From a virus: a DNA stretch of 64,000 nt. The notes under the pieces are model-generated. The model made no database searches, was not told where the DNA came from, and saw only the letters and a program-made list of their open reading frames with translations. Made by a program: the position numbers and the translations under genes. Shown one piece after another: positions 24,689-33,880 of the stretch (the first letter of the stretch is position 1; the number at the start of each line of letters is the position of its first letter). Location of the stretch: positions 27,046-91,045 of IMG/VR virus record IMGVR_UViG_3300021085_002857. One strand, given 5' to 3'.

Positions 24689-27423
24689 TAAAATGTAACT
24701 TTCAAGTTAAATCCAGCTTCTGCTGTATCATTATTTGTACCAGCATAATTAGTGCGTACTTCCAAGAAAGTATCGAAGCTGATATTATCATTTAAGGAAG
24801 TATTATAAAACACACCAAAGTCTACTTCTTGACTAGTTGTTGCTAGTGAGCTATTGTATGTTGCCATTTCAATATCTCCTGTAGAACTTACACTACTTGG
24901 CATTGCAAACTGTGCATTACCTTGTGCAATTGTAACTGGTATACTTGTAACAAATCCAACTGTTGACTTGCCTATAGTTTGTTTAATACCTGCGGTTGCA
25001 CTATAGCTCATTAGCGTATCTGCTTGTTTAAGGAAACTGTTAGAATCTACATCTAAACTAGTTGCACCAATCTGTGCGCCACCAAATAGGTTTCCATTAT
25101 CAAAGTTATAACCAGCATATGCAGTTGTTGCACCATTTACCCGCATAATATCACTATCTGCAATATTACCTAAAAAAGTATCTGATTCATTAGTAATTCC
25201 AAAGCTGATACCATCAAACTGTTGAACTAATGCAAAATCATTACTATCATCACTTAGTGTAATTGCGCCATTACCAATTGGGACAATTTGTCCACTTGCA
25301 TAGCCCAAGTAATAATCTGACGAATATCCTGCCTGAGCATTACGAGTTGCACTAGTAGTACGTGTGTCTACTGCAAAGTCATTATTAGCATTCATATAAA
25401 AGTCACGATCGTAATCATCTACAACCATTACATTGTTTAATGCACTAATGCTACCACCGCTAACTGCAATTGTACCATTTACGGCAACTTTACTACCATT
25501 TACACGACCAGTTGTTGGAATTCCAACAACACCCTGTGGGCTTGTAGCTTCTGCAAGGTCAAGTAAACCCTGTCCGTGTAAATTTACATTGTAGTTGGCT
25601 ATATCCTTATTACCAGTATCAAGTAGCAATTTACTTACATTTGCACCTGTCATATGTGGCCACATCTGATGTACTACTGCTACAGCACCACTAACCATTG
25701 GAGCCGCCATTGACGTACCACTGTTTGTACGATATTCTCCATTATTATCGGCACTCATTACAAACTGTCCTGGAGCAAGTAGAAAGCGATCGCTTACACG
25801 TTTTTGGTTATTACATGAATTGGTAGTACTATTATAATCTAAGCAAAGGGTACCTGCTGTATTACTTGAACTTGCTAGTCCATCTTTTCTTGCATCGTAG
25901 TTTCCTACTACAATTACACGATCTCCTACATCAGGGTCAATTGCAATTAAACTTGGTAGTCCTGCAATATTAAGACGCTGATTACCTGCTGACATTACTA
26001 ATACAGTTTCGTGACCCTTCATGGCCTCTACTATATTTCCATACAACGCATCATCGCCATAAACGTTACTATATCCTAGTTTATCATACGTCCGTCCGTT
26101 TCTACCACGTGTATCATCTGATACCCAAATACCTGGGTTAACCTCTGTAAGTGATAGTTTATATGTACGATCTACATTATAGTTGGCACTCATGTTAACT
26201 ACGTCAGCACCATTTTGTACTGACCATGCAATTGCTTCGTCTACAGTACTAAAGTCAAAAAATCCACCATCATATGCTGTTTTAGCAATAAGCAAATCTG
26301 CATCATATGCTACACCAGTATTACCATTACCATCTAGATTACCTGCCGCAATTCCTGCAACATGTGTACCATGTGAGTAACGGTTTTTATCTTGTACAGT
26401 TTCATTACCTACTGAACATGCTCTAGTAAAGCATTTTGTGCCTTTAATTTTGCCTTCAAACTCATTATGATCCATATCAATACCAGTATCAAGGATAGCA
26501 ATTGTACTACCTTTACCAGTCCATCCACGAGCCCATGCATCTGGTGCATTAATTATACCTAAGCTATTAGCATACTTACTGAGTCCACTTTCACGTGTAA
26601 TATAATCTACATTAGTATTAGAGTTTACATTATGTACAGCATCAGTATATGCATCAGATCCACTAAGTAATACATCATCACGTGAATTATATTCATTCAC
26701 AGATAATACATTTGTAGTAGCAATGCCATTTTCTGTAGTAACAACCTCTACTGGCTCTTCTACAATAACTTCTTCTTCAACAACTACAATAACTTCTTCC
26801 ACTGGCTCTTCTATCAGAATTGCAGTTTCTGTAATTAGTTGTTTATCTACAGTAGTTTTTACATCATTAGTAACAGTTTTACTAACTACTTTTGTTTGGT
26901 TATCTGTAGCACGAGTGCCATCACTATAAAATTTAGTTGTTACAGTTGTTTCAGCAACATGTTTATGTTTTGGGGTTGTTGTTGTAACTGTTGTAATTGC
27001 ATACTCACGTATAAATTTACCGTCATTTTCAGTTTCATTTACAGTAGTAGATGATGTTGTAACTTTTCCGTCAAATTCACGCACAAAAGTATCTACTCTT
27101 ACTTTAGTATCAACAATTGTAACTACTTGGCTGGCATTATCAATAAGATCTTGATACTTTTTAATCTCTGCCAATTGGAATTCATATACACCTACAAAGC
27201 GTTGGAACCACGAATAGTGTCCAAAGCGTGTACCAAAACGATCAATTAAATTTTTATATGATTTGTTAGAATTTGTATAGTTACGAATCATGGCTTGGCT
27301 ATAATTTAGCTGGTGGCTAGTATTAAGGCCTAGTGCATATTCATAGTAACTTTTGGGTGCTGCATTTGCAGTACCAGCCATTAGCGTGGTAGCAACTACA
27401 ATTGATATAAGAAGTTTTTTCAT
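24688..27423 (-). CDS. Secreted subtilisin-like (S8) protease with autotransporter-like C-terminus
   Basis: A 911-residue exported protease. Residues 1-21 are a signal peptide; a Thr/Val/Glu-rich linker spans about 100-240; the S8 catalytic set is D312 (AILDTGID), H351 (SHGTHVAG) and S571 (SGTSMAAP), with N481 for the oxyanion hole. The last 300 residues are beta-rich and end LKVTF, a terminal Phe as in outer-membrane barrels, so this may be an autotransporter-like protein. It could degrade host surface or extracellular proteins. It has its own strong promoter. Confidence 0.88.
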   Translation of the reverse strand: MKKLLISIVVATTLMAGTANAAPKSYYEYALGLNTSHQLNYSQAMIRNYTNSNKSYKNLIDRFGTRFGHYSWFQRFVGVYEFQLAEIKKYQDLIDNASQVVTIVDTKVRVDTFVREFDGKVTTSSTTVNETENDGKFIREYAITTVTTTTPKHKHVAETTVTTKFYSDGTRATDNQTKVVSKTVTNDVKTTVDKQLITETAILIEEPVEEVIVVVEEEVIVEEPVEVVTTENGIATTNVLSVNEYNSRDDVLLSGSDAYTDAVHNVNSNTNVDYITRESGLSKYANSLGIINAPDAWARGWTGKGSTIAILDTGIDMDHNEFEGKIKGTKCFTRACSVGNETVQDKNRYSHGTHVAGIAAGNLDGNGNTGVAYDADLLIAKTAYDGGFFDFSTVDEAIAWSVQNGADVVNMSANYNVDRTYKLSLTEVNPGIWVSDDTRGRNGRTYDKLGYSNVYGDDALYGNIVEAMKGHETVLVMSAGNQRLNIAGLPSLIAIDPDVGDRVIVVGNYDARKDGLASSSNTAGTLCLDYNSTTNSCNNQKRVSDRFLLAPGQFVMSADNNGEYRTNSGTSMAAPMVSGAVAVVHQMWPHMTGANVSKLLLDTGNKDIANYNVNLHGQGLLDLAEATSPQGVVGIPTTGRVNGSKVAVNGTIAVSGGSISALNNVMVVDDYDRDFYMNANNDFAVDTRTTSATRNAQAGYSSDYYLGYASGQIVPIGNGAITLSDDSNDFALVQQFDGISFGITNESDTFLGNIADSDIMRVNGATTAYAGYNFDNGNLFGGAQIGATSLDVDSNSFLKQADTLMSYSATAGIKQTIGKSTVGFVTSIPVTIAQGNAQFAMPSSVSSTGDIEMATYNSSLATTSQEVDFGVFYNTSLNDNISFDTFLEVRTNYAGTNNDTAEAGFNLKVTF

Positions 27424-27453
27424 GTCTTTCCTCTATGATTAACTTACCCTATT

Positions 27454-27482
27454 ACTATAACACCAATATGCTTTGGTGTCAA
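27454..27482 (-). promoter_or_regulatory. Sigma70-type promoter for the subtilase gene
   Basis: TTGACA (27477-27482), 17-base spacer, TATAGT (27454-27459) on the minus strand; then GGGTAAGTTAATC. The spacer is a near palindrome (ACACCAA and TTGGTGT), a possible operator. Confidence 0.75.
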
Positions 27483-28063
27483 GTGTTTTTTATAAATTTA
27501 TATTGTCTATTATCCTCATTGGGGTGTCTCTGGCTATGATCTTGTGTTTTACGCATTTTGCCTTCGTACAACACCCTGTCTATAACTTCAATACCTTCAA
27601 CTAACTTAGTATGTAATTTTAGTTTTTTAGGATTAAATTCTTCTGTATCTAGAGTTATATCTACAAATGTACCTTTTTTATCAAAGCGTGTTCTCAAAAA
27701 ATAACCAGAGCCAAGTTCATCATCATTTATCTCTCTTGCGTATACTGGCTCTATAGTATCCGTAGACCAAACTAAATTATCTTGTTCATCAAAAACTTTG
27801 CAATGAAAGTAATCTATAAATGCATTACACACACTACAAGTATCATTATGATGTCTCCACATTCCAATATCTTTAGGATCATCACTATCTAAATTTTCTA
27901 CATAATTCTCGTCTTTTATACCGTTCTTGTCAAATGCAGGAAACAACCTGGAGTCCAATTCATTAGGATCTCCCACAGTTGTCCAATATTCATAGAAGTG
28001 TTCGGGTATGGTGCCTATATTAATTTGGCAACCATATCCCGCAATAATAAGTTTATATTTCAT
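27479..28063 (-). CDS. Unknown protein, paralogue of the 28072 gene
   Basis: A 194-residue acidic protein from ATG 28063, just after the stop of its upstream neighbour. It begins KYKLIIAGYGCQINIGTIPEHFYEYW; the next gene begins similarly (FTIEINGYGGEMVLGSVSKEAYEYW), and both share the order of later motifs (pathway-like DDP, W..H, YF). They look like a tandem duplication. A CSVCNAF segment could bind metal here. No function can be assigned. Confidence 0.62.
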   Translation of the reverse strand: MKYKLIIAGYGCQINIGTIPEHFYEYWTTVGDPNELDSRLFPAFDKNGIKDENYVENLDSDDPKDIGMWRHHNDTCSVCNAFIDYFHCKVFDEQDNLVWSTDTIEPVYAREINDDELGSGYFLRTRFDKKGTFVDITLDTEEFNPKKLKLHTKLVEGIEVIDRVLYEGKMRKTQDHSQRHPNEDNRQYKFIKNT

Positions 28064-28071
28064 AAGTGTAT

Positions 28072-28641
28072 TTACAAGTTTTCGTAAAATTCCCAACCAG
28101 TGGCTTTGCTGTTAGTATCGCCACCGATGTTATCTAAATCTTCTCCATCGTATGTAACACTATCAATAACTACATCACAATCAATATTAGTAGCACCAAA
28201 TTTTAATTTGGCAGGATCAAACTCATCTAAATCAATATCACAACAGAAGAAGTTTCCTTTTTCTGTACTCCATCCTTTAAAATAATAACCCTCTGGTTGA
28301 TCATCTGGGTCTGAAATCTGTGTTGATTCTACTTCTGGATCATCGTTTTGATAAACAGTCTCACCATCTTCGTTTGTTACTACAACCCAACATTGGTCGT
28401 AAAATGCTCCATGAGTGTGATCAATGTCATCAATCTCATGCCAGTTTCCAAGGAAACGTGGATCTTCATCGTCAGTAATTTCATTACCATCTGATTCTTC
28501 ATATGGATCCCAAAACAAGTGACTATGCAATCCCTCGTCATCTTCTCCTTTTACTCCCCAATACTCATATGCTTCCTTAGATACAGAACCGAGAACCATC
28601 TCGCCACCATATCCATTTATTTCAATCGTAAATGTTGCCAT
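28072..28641 (-). CDS. Unknown protein, paralogue of the 27479 gene
   Basis: A 189-residue acidic protein of the same family as its neighbour, with a strongly acidic middle region and a final VIDSVTYDGEDLDN. Its start overlaps the stop of the 28641 gene. No domain recognised. It probably comes from a duplication within this locus. Confidence 0.62.
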   Translation of the reverse strand: MATFTIEINGYGGEMVLGSVSKEAYEYWGVKGEDDEGLHSHLFWDPYEESDGNEITDDEDPRFLGNWHEIDDIDHTHGAFYDQCWVVVTNEDGETVYQNDDPEVESTQISDPDDQPEGYYFKGWSTEKGNFFCCDIDLDEFDPAKLKFGATNIDCDVVIDSVTYDGEDLDNIGGDTNSKATGWEFYENL

Positions 28642-29024
28642 TATTTTTCTCCAAGTCTATTTAGAAATCTTTGCTTTTCAATACGCTCTTGTACATTCCA
28701 TTGCAAATTAAAATCGCTTTGTTCTACCATCTCTTGAATCATATCAGTTAAAACTTGTATTTGTAACTTTTGTTCATGAATGATTTCAGTTATATTAATA
28801 CTTCCATCTGGTGTCTCCTGGATAATATCTCCTGAAACTGTTAAGTCAGAAGGTTCATCTCCAGTAATGGTTATGTTATTCCAATCTATATTATATCCAC
28901 TATCATCAGTATCAATATAGTCCACAACAGAAATAACATTAGGAGCGTCAGTATCAACGTACATTGTATCCATACCAGGTGTAGTTACATCTATTGTATA
29001 TTTTTCATTATTAGAAGTTTCCAT
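28641..29024 (-). CDS. Unknown acidic protein
   Basis: A 127-residue protein starting ATG 29024, overlapping the phosphoribosyltransferase gene by 14 bases; it begins ETSNNEKYTIDV. The first half is beta-like and acidic, and the end is a coiled-coil-like helix (EQKLQIQVLTDMIQEMVEQ). No domain recognised. Confidence 0.6.
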   Translation of the reverse strand: METSNNEKYTIDVTTPGMDTMYVDTDAPNVISVVDYIDTDDSGYNIDWNNITITGDEPSDLTVSGDIIQETPDGSINITEIIHEQKLQIQVLTDMIQEMVEQSDFNLQWNVQERIEKQRFLNRLGEK

Positions 29025-29562
29025 AATCACGCTCGCCTTCCCAAGGATACACAATCCAAACTGGATCTTCCTCTTTATTAATTTCTAGAGCAGTATAATC
29101 TACTTCTCCAAAATTGCTTGCACCATTATCAATTAGACATGCAAATCTAACGTTATTGTGCCAAACATTATCCCAACCTTTATGATTGGGTAAACATCCA
29201 GCAGACCAATCATTTCTAATCCAGTTTAGTGTTTTGCCACTGTCATTTATATCATCAATGATTAAGATATTTTTCTTATGATTATCATGTGTTAGACCGT
29301 CACCTTTATATCCAAGTGCATCCTCTGCCATCCAACAATTACTTTCAGGACCGCTGTAATTTTCATCTGTATCTCTAAATCTTACATCTAGTGTATGGCA
29401 TAAGATACCTGTCATGTTTGACATGATAACAGCTGGCACAAGCCCCCCACGTGTTAAACCCACAATGTAATCTGGGCGCCAATTGTCTGTATACATAAGA
29501 TTATTAATACTCATAACCATATGCTCGACGTCTTTCCATGTATAATGAATTTTTTTAACCAT
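29011..29562 (-). CDS. Phosphoribosyltransferase
   Basis: A 183-residue type I phosphoribosyltransferase of the xanthine/hypoxanthine-guanine kind. The PRPP-binding signature is ILIIDDINDSGKT; the N-terminal hinge region is WRPDYIVGLTRGGLVPA. It would make nucleotides from bases and PRPP. Purine salvage in an infected cell is the likely use. It sits one gene from FolE, so it might also handle deazaguanine bases, but that is speculation. Confidence 0.8.
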   Translation of the reverse strand: MVKKIHYTWKDVEHMVMSINNLMYTDNWRPDYIVGLTRGGLVPAVIMSNMTGILCHTLDVRFRDTDENYSGPESNCWMAEDALGYKGDGLTHDNHKKNILIIDDINDSGKTLNWIRNDWSAGCLPNHKGWDNVWHNNVRFACLIDNGASNFGEVDYTALEINKEEDPVWIVYPWEGERDYGNF

Positions 29563-29571
29563 TTTTTTCTC

Positions 29572-30273
29572 CTATTTGGGTGCAAACTGTTGCTGTAATT
29601 TAATATTATCCATAAACTCTATTTTACAATGCGGATCATTATGGAAGCTACCTTTAAGTACAGTAGTCTGTGTTAAACTACTATGCGCTCTTATACCGCG
29701 GTTTTCACAGCAACCATGTGTTGCTTGAATATAAACACCAACATCTTGTGACCCTGTTGCAGACATTATTTGACGTGATATCTCCATAGCAAGTTCTTCT
29801 TGTAAGGTACCACGCATTGCACACCATTGAGCAATACGAGTATACTTGCTTAATCCAATAAGTTTATCTGCGGCAATAATGCCAATGTATGCTACACCAC
29901 TAACTGGTTGATGATGATGTGAACACATGCTTGTTAATTCACTACGCACAACTAACATGCCTTCATACTTTTCATTAGTAATATTATCTGGCTCATTTGG
30001 AAATGCTGTTGCAGCAGGCGCAGGATCGTAGCGGCCGCTCATAATTTCATTAAAATACATTTTAGCTAGGCGGCGGCCTGTGTCCATACTATTTGGATCA
30101 TTTTCTCTATCAATAAGTAATGTATCTAGCACTTGTTCAAAAGCTACTGTGGCTTCATCAATTAATGCTTCTTTATCGCCTGGTTGCAATACTGAAGAAA
30201 TATTATCTCCTGCCCAGAATCTTGCGCCTGTATCTTTTAGGCGTGCTCGAATATTTTCGGAAGTCTTTTTCAT
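29572..30273 (-). CDS. folE: GTP cyclohydrolase I
   Basis: A 233-residue FolE. Zinc and active-site motifs are MCSHHHQP and HGCCENRG, with GLSKYTRI between; all are conserved. It converts GTP to dihydroneopterin triphosphate, the entry point for both folate and 7-deazaguanine synthesis. With the QueD-like and QueE genes and the TGT-like protein nearby, the deazaguanine route is the more likely purpose here. Confidence 0.95.
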   Translation of the reverse strand: MKKTSENIRARLKDTGARFWAGDNISSVLQPGDKEALIDEATVAFEQVLDTLLIDRENDPNSMDTGRRLAKMYFNEIMSGRYDPAPAATAFPNEPDNITNEKYEGMLVVRSELTSMCSHHHQPVSGVAYIGIIAADKLIGLSKYTRIAQWCAMRGTLQEELAMEISRQIMSATGSQDVGVYIQATHGCCENRGIRAHSSLTQTTVLKGSFHNDPHCKIEFMDNIKLQQQFAPK

Positions 30274-30294
30274 TTATACTATGTTCCTCTTTTT

Positions 30295-31359
30295 TTATAG
30301 TTCTAGTATTCTGTCTATCATGACAGAACTATTTAGATAATTGTTCATTAAAATTTGTTGCTGTTTGGCAACTAATGGTAACAAACTTTCATAATTGTTT
30401 AGTTTATCTTGGATAAACGACTCTAAATCTTTTCTATGGAAATTAAATAATTCCTCATTTTCTGTCCATTGTGTAGGGTATTTAAATTCAGGTAAATACA
30501 TTTCTTTATAACTACATCTATCAGGGACAATTGGAATAGCACCTGTAAGCACTGCTTCCATTACACTTATTCCTAAATTTTCATGCAAAGCGCAACTAAA
30601 GACAATTTTACTTGTTGCCATTTTATCATAATATGCATCTTTATCTAAATTCATTTTTTGTGTAATGCACATGTCAAATTTATCACCCAATGCTTCAGCA
30701 ATAAACGGTTGCTTATCATCATTATAACGATGCGGCCACATAACTGTATTAGTTTTAGGTGTACTTTGCCTTAGCATTAGAGGCTCGATAATAAGCTCAT
30801 GTGGCTGTCCACTCCTAATTGCACGATCCTGATATTTTTCTGGAATGTCTAAATTTTTAACAAACATATCCTTGTGACTATCAGTTGCAAAATAGTTATA
30901 ATCACTTGACATAAACCACGCTTGCTCTTGTAGCCAAGGCCATGGTTTACTCATTGTATATCCAAGTATGTCACTAGGATCATATGCACCCGCATGCCAA
31001 ATACTATGTATTTCTACATTAATACCTAATAGCTCGCTCATATACTTGATTGGAGTAATAATAAAATTCCAAGCATCTGTAATTAAAAACTTATCGCCAT
31101 CTTTAATAATACCATTACTAAACATACGACTTACTTCTGCCGCTTGTGTAGATTTATATACATTTGTTGCACCAAAGTCTAAAAACGCACCTTCAGTACG
31201 TTGTTCAGGAGAAAAGTCTTCTCCATCAATAGTAACAATATTATATGCTAAACTTTCTACCCTAACCCGCTTTTCAATAATTTTAGGAATATTGTCATAC
31301 CATTGTTTGGTGTATCTCTGATCGATAGGTTCGATTGGTATAATATAAATTGTATTCAT
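30295..31359 (-). CDS. Glycosyltransferase (GT4-like)
   Basis: A 354-residue protein with a GT-B-like layout. The C-terminal half has ENLGISVMEAVLTGAIPIVPD, a family-4-like nucleotide-sugar segment, then SYKEMYLPEF. The N-terminal half includes SIWHAGAYDPSD and an acceptor-like loop. It could add a sugar to DNA, a virion protein or an envelope glycan. It overlaps the aldolase gene by four bases. Confidence 0.75.
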   Translation of the reverse strand: MNTIYIIPIEPIDQRYTKQWYDNIPKIIEKRVRVESLAYNIVTIDGEDFSPEQRTEGAFLDFGATNVYKSTQAAEVSRMFSNGIIKDGDKFLITDAWNFIITPIKYMSELLGINVEIHSIWHAGAYDPSDILGYTMSKPWPWLQEQAWFMSSDYNYFATDSHKDMFVKNLDIPEKYQDRAIRSGQPHELIIEPLMLRQSTPKTNTVMWPHRYNDDKQPFIAEALGDKFDMCITQKMNLDKDAYYDKMATSKIVFSCALHENLGISVMEAVLTGAIPIVPDRCSYKEMYLPEFKYPTQWTENEELFNFHRKDLESFIQDKLNNYESLLPLVAKQQQILMNNYLNSSVMIDRILEL

Positions 31360-32345
31360 TCACTTGCCTTTGTTATCATTTTAATATTTTGTTCCAATTT
31401 AGCATTAAACTCGTTATCTGTCAATGAATAATCCAATCCTTCGCTTAATGCTCTCGAAAAACTAGCAGTTACATCTGCATTCGCACTCAGTCTGCGGCAT
31501 GCTTCCATAGTAGGATATCCACCACTTAGGAATACAACTTTTTCTACATTAGGAAACGCTGTAAGGTTATGATATAAGTTGGGTACTTCTGGCGGTGTTA
31601 GTTTAAGAATGCATTTACCTGGAAACTCATCCAGAAACTCTTGTAAGTGATACATAAGAGCTGATTCAACTTTAGCTTTAATAGGATTGTCGATAGGTAT
31701 TTCAGGCTCAATGATTGGTACAAGACCGTAGTCACAAATAGTACGAGCAAGTGTAAACTGTTGTTTGAGTACAGGATGTACCATGCCTACACCTTTAACA
31801 ATGCTACGCATCTTTGTACCATAAATCTTAGGACCAATACCGTTTGTAGCAAACTCTAACATCTGCTTTACTGGAAACTGTTTGAGTGTTCCATCTTCGT
31901 CACATCCACTGTCAATCTTTAGGAATGTATCAATACCTTTTTCATCCAACACATTAACCATACCACGTGTAACTGTGTCTTGGTAGAGGATCGCCGCCCA
32001 AATATTTTCATCGCTAAAAGCTGGTGCGTTTACCATACGCATACGCATTTCATGCACACGATCCATTTTATTATCTTCTGTATACTCACGCCCGTAGCGT
32101 TCTAGTACGCCGCCTGTTGAACCACCGCTGTGATCCATTGCTGCTATAAATCTACAATCCATTTTTTGTCTCCATGCTTCTTCAAAACCTTCTTCATAAT
32201 CAGATAATGGTGCTCCATTACTACCAGCAATCCATAACCTTTTAAAATAACTATCTACTGATGATAATACTGTAGCATCTGTAGTTCTGATATGTCCTTT
32301 GACCAGCCAAAACAACCTGTATGCTTCTTTTTTAGATACATCCAC
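31356..32345 (-). CDS. fda: Class I fructose-bisphosphate aldolase
   Basis: A 329-residue class I (Schiff-base) aldolase. FIAAMDHSGGSTGGVLERYG, GLVPIIEPEI, CILKLTPPEVP (with the probable Schiff-base lysine) and VVFLSGGYP are visible. It interconverts fructose 1,6-bisphosphate with triose phosphates. Marine phages often carry carbon-metabolism genes, though a glycolytic class I aldolase is less usual than transaldolase. It is probably a metabolic helper that redirects host carbon. Confidence 0.85.
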   Translation of the reverse strand: MDVSKKEAYRLFWLVKGHIRTTDATVLSSVDSYFKRLWIAGSNGAPLSDYEEGFEEAWRQKMDCRFIAAMDHSGGSTGGVLERYGREYTEDNKMDRVHEMRMRMVNAPAFSDENIWAAILYQDTVTRGMVNVLDEKGIDTFLKIDSGCDEDGTLKQFPVKQMLEFATNGIGPKIYGTKMRSIVKGVGMVHPVLKQQFTLARTICDYGLVPIIEPEIPIDNPIKAKVESALMYHLQEFLDEFPGKCILKLTPPEVPNLYHNLTAFPNVEKVVFLSGGYPTMEACRRLSANADVTASFSRALSEGLDYSLTDNEFNAKLEQNIKMITKASE

Positions 32346-32363
32346 GGGCTGTCCTTTTCATTT

Positions 32364-32525
32364 CTAGTCACCCAAACCTAAACAAGGAATAAGAATAGAT
32401 TGTTTACAGTTGTCTGGATAAGCAATTGCTGACCCAAGGATGGGCATACCTACCATCCCAATAATAATAATTAAAAAAGCCCATCCTAGACCTTTTGTTG
32501 TACAATAGTTTGTTTGTTCACTCAT
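32364..32525 (-). CDS. Small single-span membrane protein
   Basis: A 53-residue protein from ATG 32525, overlapping the phosphatase gene by eight bases. It has one strong hydrophobic segment (GWAFLIIIIGMVGMPILG) and two cysteines after it. A longer frame upstream is not supported by the ribosome site. Confidence 0.55.
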   Translation of the reverse strand: MSEQTNYCTTKGLGWAFLIIIIGMVGMPILGSAIAYPDNCKQSILIPCLGLGD

Positions 32526-32856
32526 ATGACTCTCCTGTATCTCTAAAGAAGTTTTCACTCCAAAATGCTTTGTCGTCAATCCAAATATCGTAGTTCTCTT
32601 TTTGACCTACACTTAGTTCATGATATTTGCAACCCCAACTGTCTAGCTGATCCTGTGTTAATCCGCCATAATCGATACCACTTACGCAACCACGAGCAGT
32701 CATATATTTGATTGTGTGTCCTGCATCGTACAATGCATTTACTTTTGCAATCCTATCGTACATAGGAATATGATTAGCATAATCTTTTTTGCCACCACTG
32801 TCAGGTATAATTACTTCTTTACAGATAGTGCCGTCGATATCAATTACATATTTCAT
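32518..32856 (-). CDS. HAD-family phosphatase
   Basis: A 112-residue HAD-like protein: DIDGT (residues 6-10) is the nucleophile motif, MTARG supplies the threonine of motif II, and IWIDDKAFW the acidic pair. This short form resembles phage and bacterial nucleotidases and capsule-sugar phosphatases. The substrate cannot be deduced. Confidence 0.75.
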   Translation of the reverse strand: MKYVIDIDGTICKEVIIPDSGGKKDYANHIPMYDRIAKVNALYDAGHTIKYMTARGCVSGIDYGGLTQDQLDSWGCKYHELSVGQKENYDIWIDDKAFWSENFFRDTGESYE

Positions 32857-33119
32857 TTGTCTTTCCTTTTTTTATTCCATTTATACAGTCCGTATATACT
32901 GATAGCCGCCCAAAATATTTCAAGGGTAATATTGGCTAGTACTGGTTTAAAATATAGATTTACAAATAACAATAATGCTACCATTAGGTTTGCAAAACTA
33001 TAAAAGAAACCTTTAGCATCAATTTTATCTGCTTGTAATAGCAAATAGGTTGATACTAAGAGTAATACTCCCATATTTCCAAATATGTCGCTCCAGTGTA
33101 ATGCATAATAATCAGTCAT
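32853..33119 (-). CDS. CBU_0592-like small membrane protein
   Basis: An 88-residue protein with three hydrophobic stretches (GVLLLVSTYLLL, FANLMVALLLFVNLY and LEIFWAAISIYGLY), matching the pattern of the CBU_0592 membrane-protein family. Its role is unknown in the family. It lies between the phosphatase and nucleotidyltransferase genes with overlapping ends. Confidence 0.6.
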   Translation of the reverse strand: MTDYYALHWSDIFGNMGVLLLVSTYLLLQADKIDAKGFFYSFANLMVALLLFVNLYFKPVLANITLEIFWAAISIYGLYKWNKKRKDK

Positions 33120-33880
33120 TAGTCTCTCCTTTCAATATCGTCCTCAGACAGTTTCTCACCCATCCAGACTTCAATTACTTTGGCAGTCCTACTTCCTACA
33201 TTATATGCTTTGTGCCATGTTAGTACTGGAATGTCAATACTTTCACCTGGACCATATCTTTTGCTTTCCTTATCGCCATTAGGAAATTCTAAATCCATAC
33301 GGATTGTTCCTTCAATGACATGCCAGTGTTCACTACGAATAAAGTGTCGCTGATCACTAAGTGGTGTATCCGTGCCAAATGCTAACTCTTTAACAGCCCA
33401 ACCTGGACCATTATGTAATACTGTATAACTTCCCCAAGCACGTTGTGTTGTAGGTTGGCTCCACTCTTTAAGTATCCAACTGCTACTATTCTTTTTATCA
33501 TTTCCCCCAACACCAAACTCAAACGTTAGGCGTGGATCTTGTACTGACATTTCTGGAATATTATCTTTTCCACGATCACCACCATTTGCAAATAAAACTG
33601 GATTACCTTTCCATTCTGCTAGTGTATCAGTAAGTGCCGCGCATGCTGTGTTATCGCTATCGTCAAATTCAATGACTTGGTCTACGACTGCCAATTCTTT
33701 AATAATTGACATGCGTTCTTTCCAAGGCATAAATGGTTGTCCTTTTTTGCGTGTTAGCCAATCATCACTATTAAGTGCGACAACCAAGACGTCTCCCAAC
33801 GCCTTGGCTGCTTTAAACATGGCAATATGACCGCTGTGGACTGGATCAAATCCTCCACTAACTACCACTACCCTTTTCAT
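33119..33880 (-). CDS. Cytidylyltransferase-type domain fused to a cupin
   Basis: A 253-residue fusion. Residues 1-130 are a nucleotidyltransferase with an HxGH site (H15 and H18) and a SxxPF/KK loop as in glycerol-3-phosphate and ethanolamine-phosphate cytidylyltransferases. Residues about 165-250 form a cupin (HWHVIEGTI, then PVLTWHKAYN) like that of type II phosphomannose isomerases. It may activate and then bind or isomerise a sugar or polyol phosphate for surface or DNA modification. The fusion is uncommon. Confidence 0.72.
   Translation of the reverse strand: MKRVVVVSGGFDPVHSGHIAMFKAAKALGDVLVVALNSDDWLTRKKGQPFMPWKERMSIIKELAVVDQVIEFDDSDNTACAALTDTLAEWKGNPVLFANGGDRGKDNIPEMSVQDPRLTFEFGVGGNDKKNSSSWILKEWSQPTTQRAWGSYTVLHNGPGWAVKELAFGTDTPLSDQRHFIRSEHWHVIEGTIRMDLEFPNGDKESKRYGPGESIDIPVLTWHKAYNVGSRTAKVIEVWMGEKLSEDDIERRD

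Noticed and set aside
26183-27054. Plus-strand Ser/Thr-rich frames opposite the subtilase gene
   Set aside because: They are antisense images of the repetitive Thr/Val/Glu linker, with no ribosome sites.
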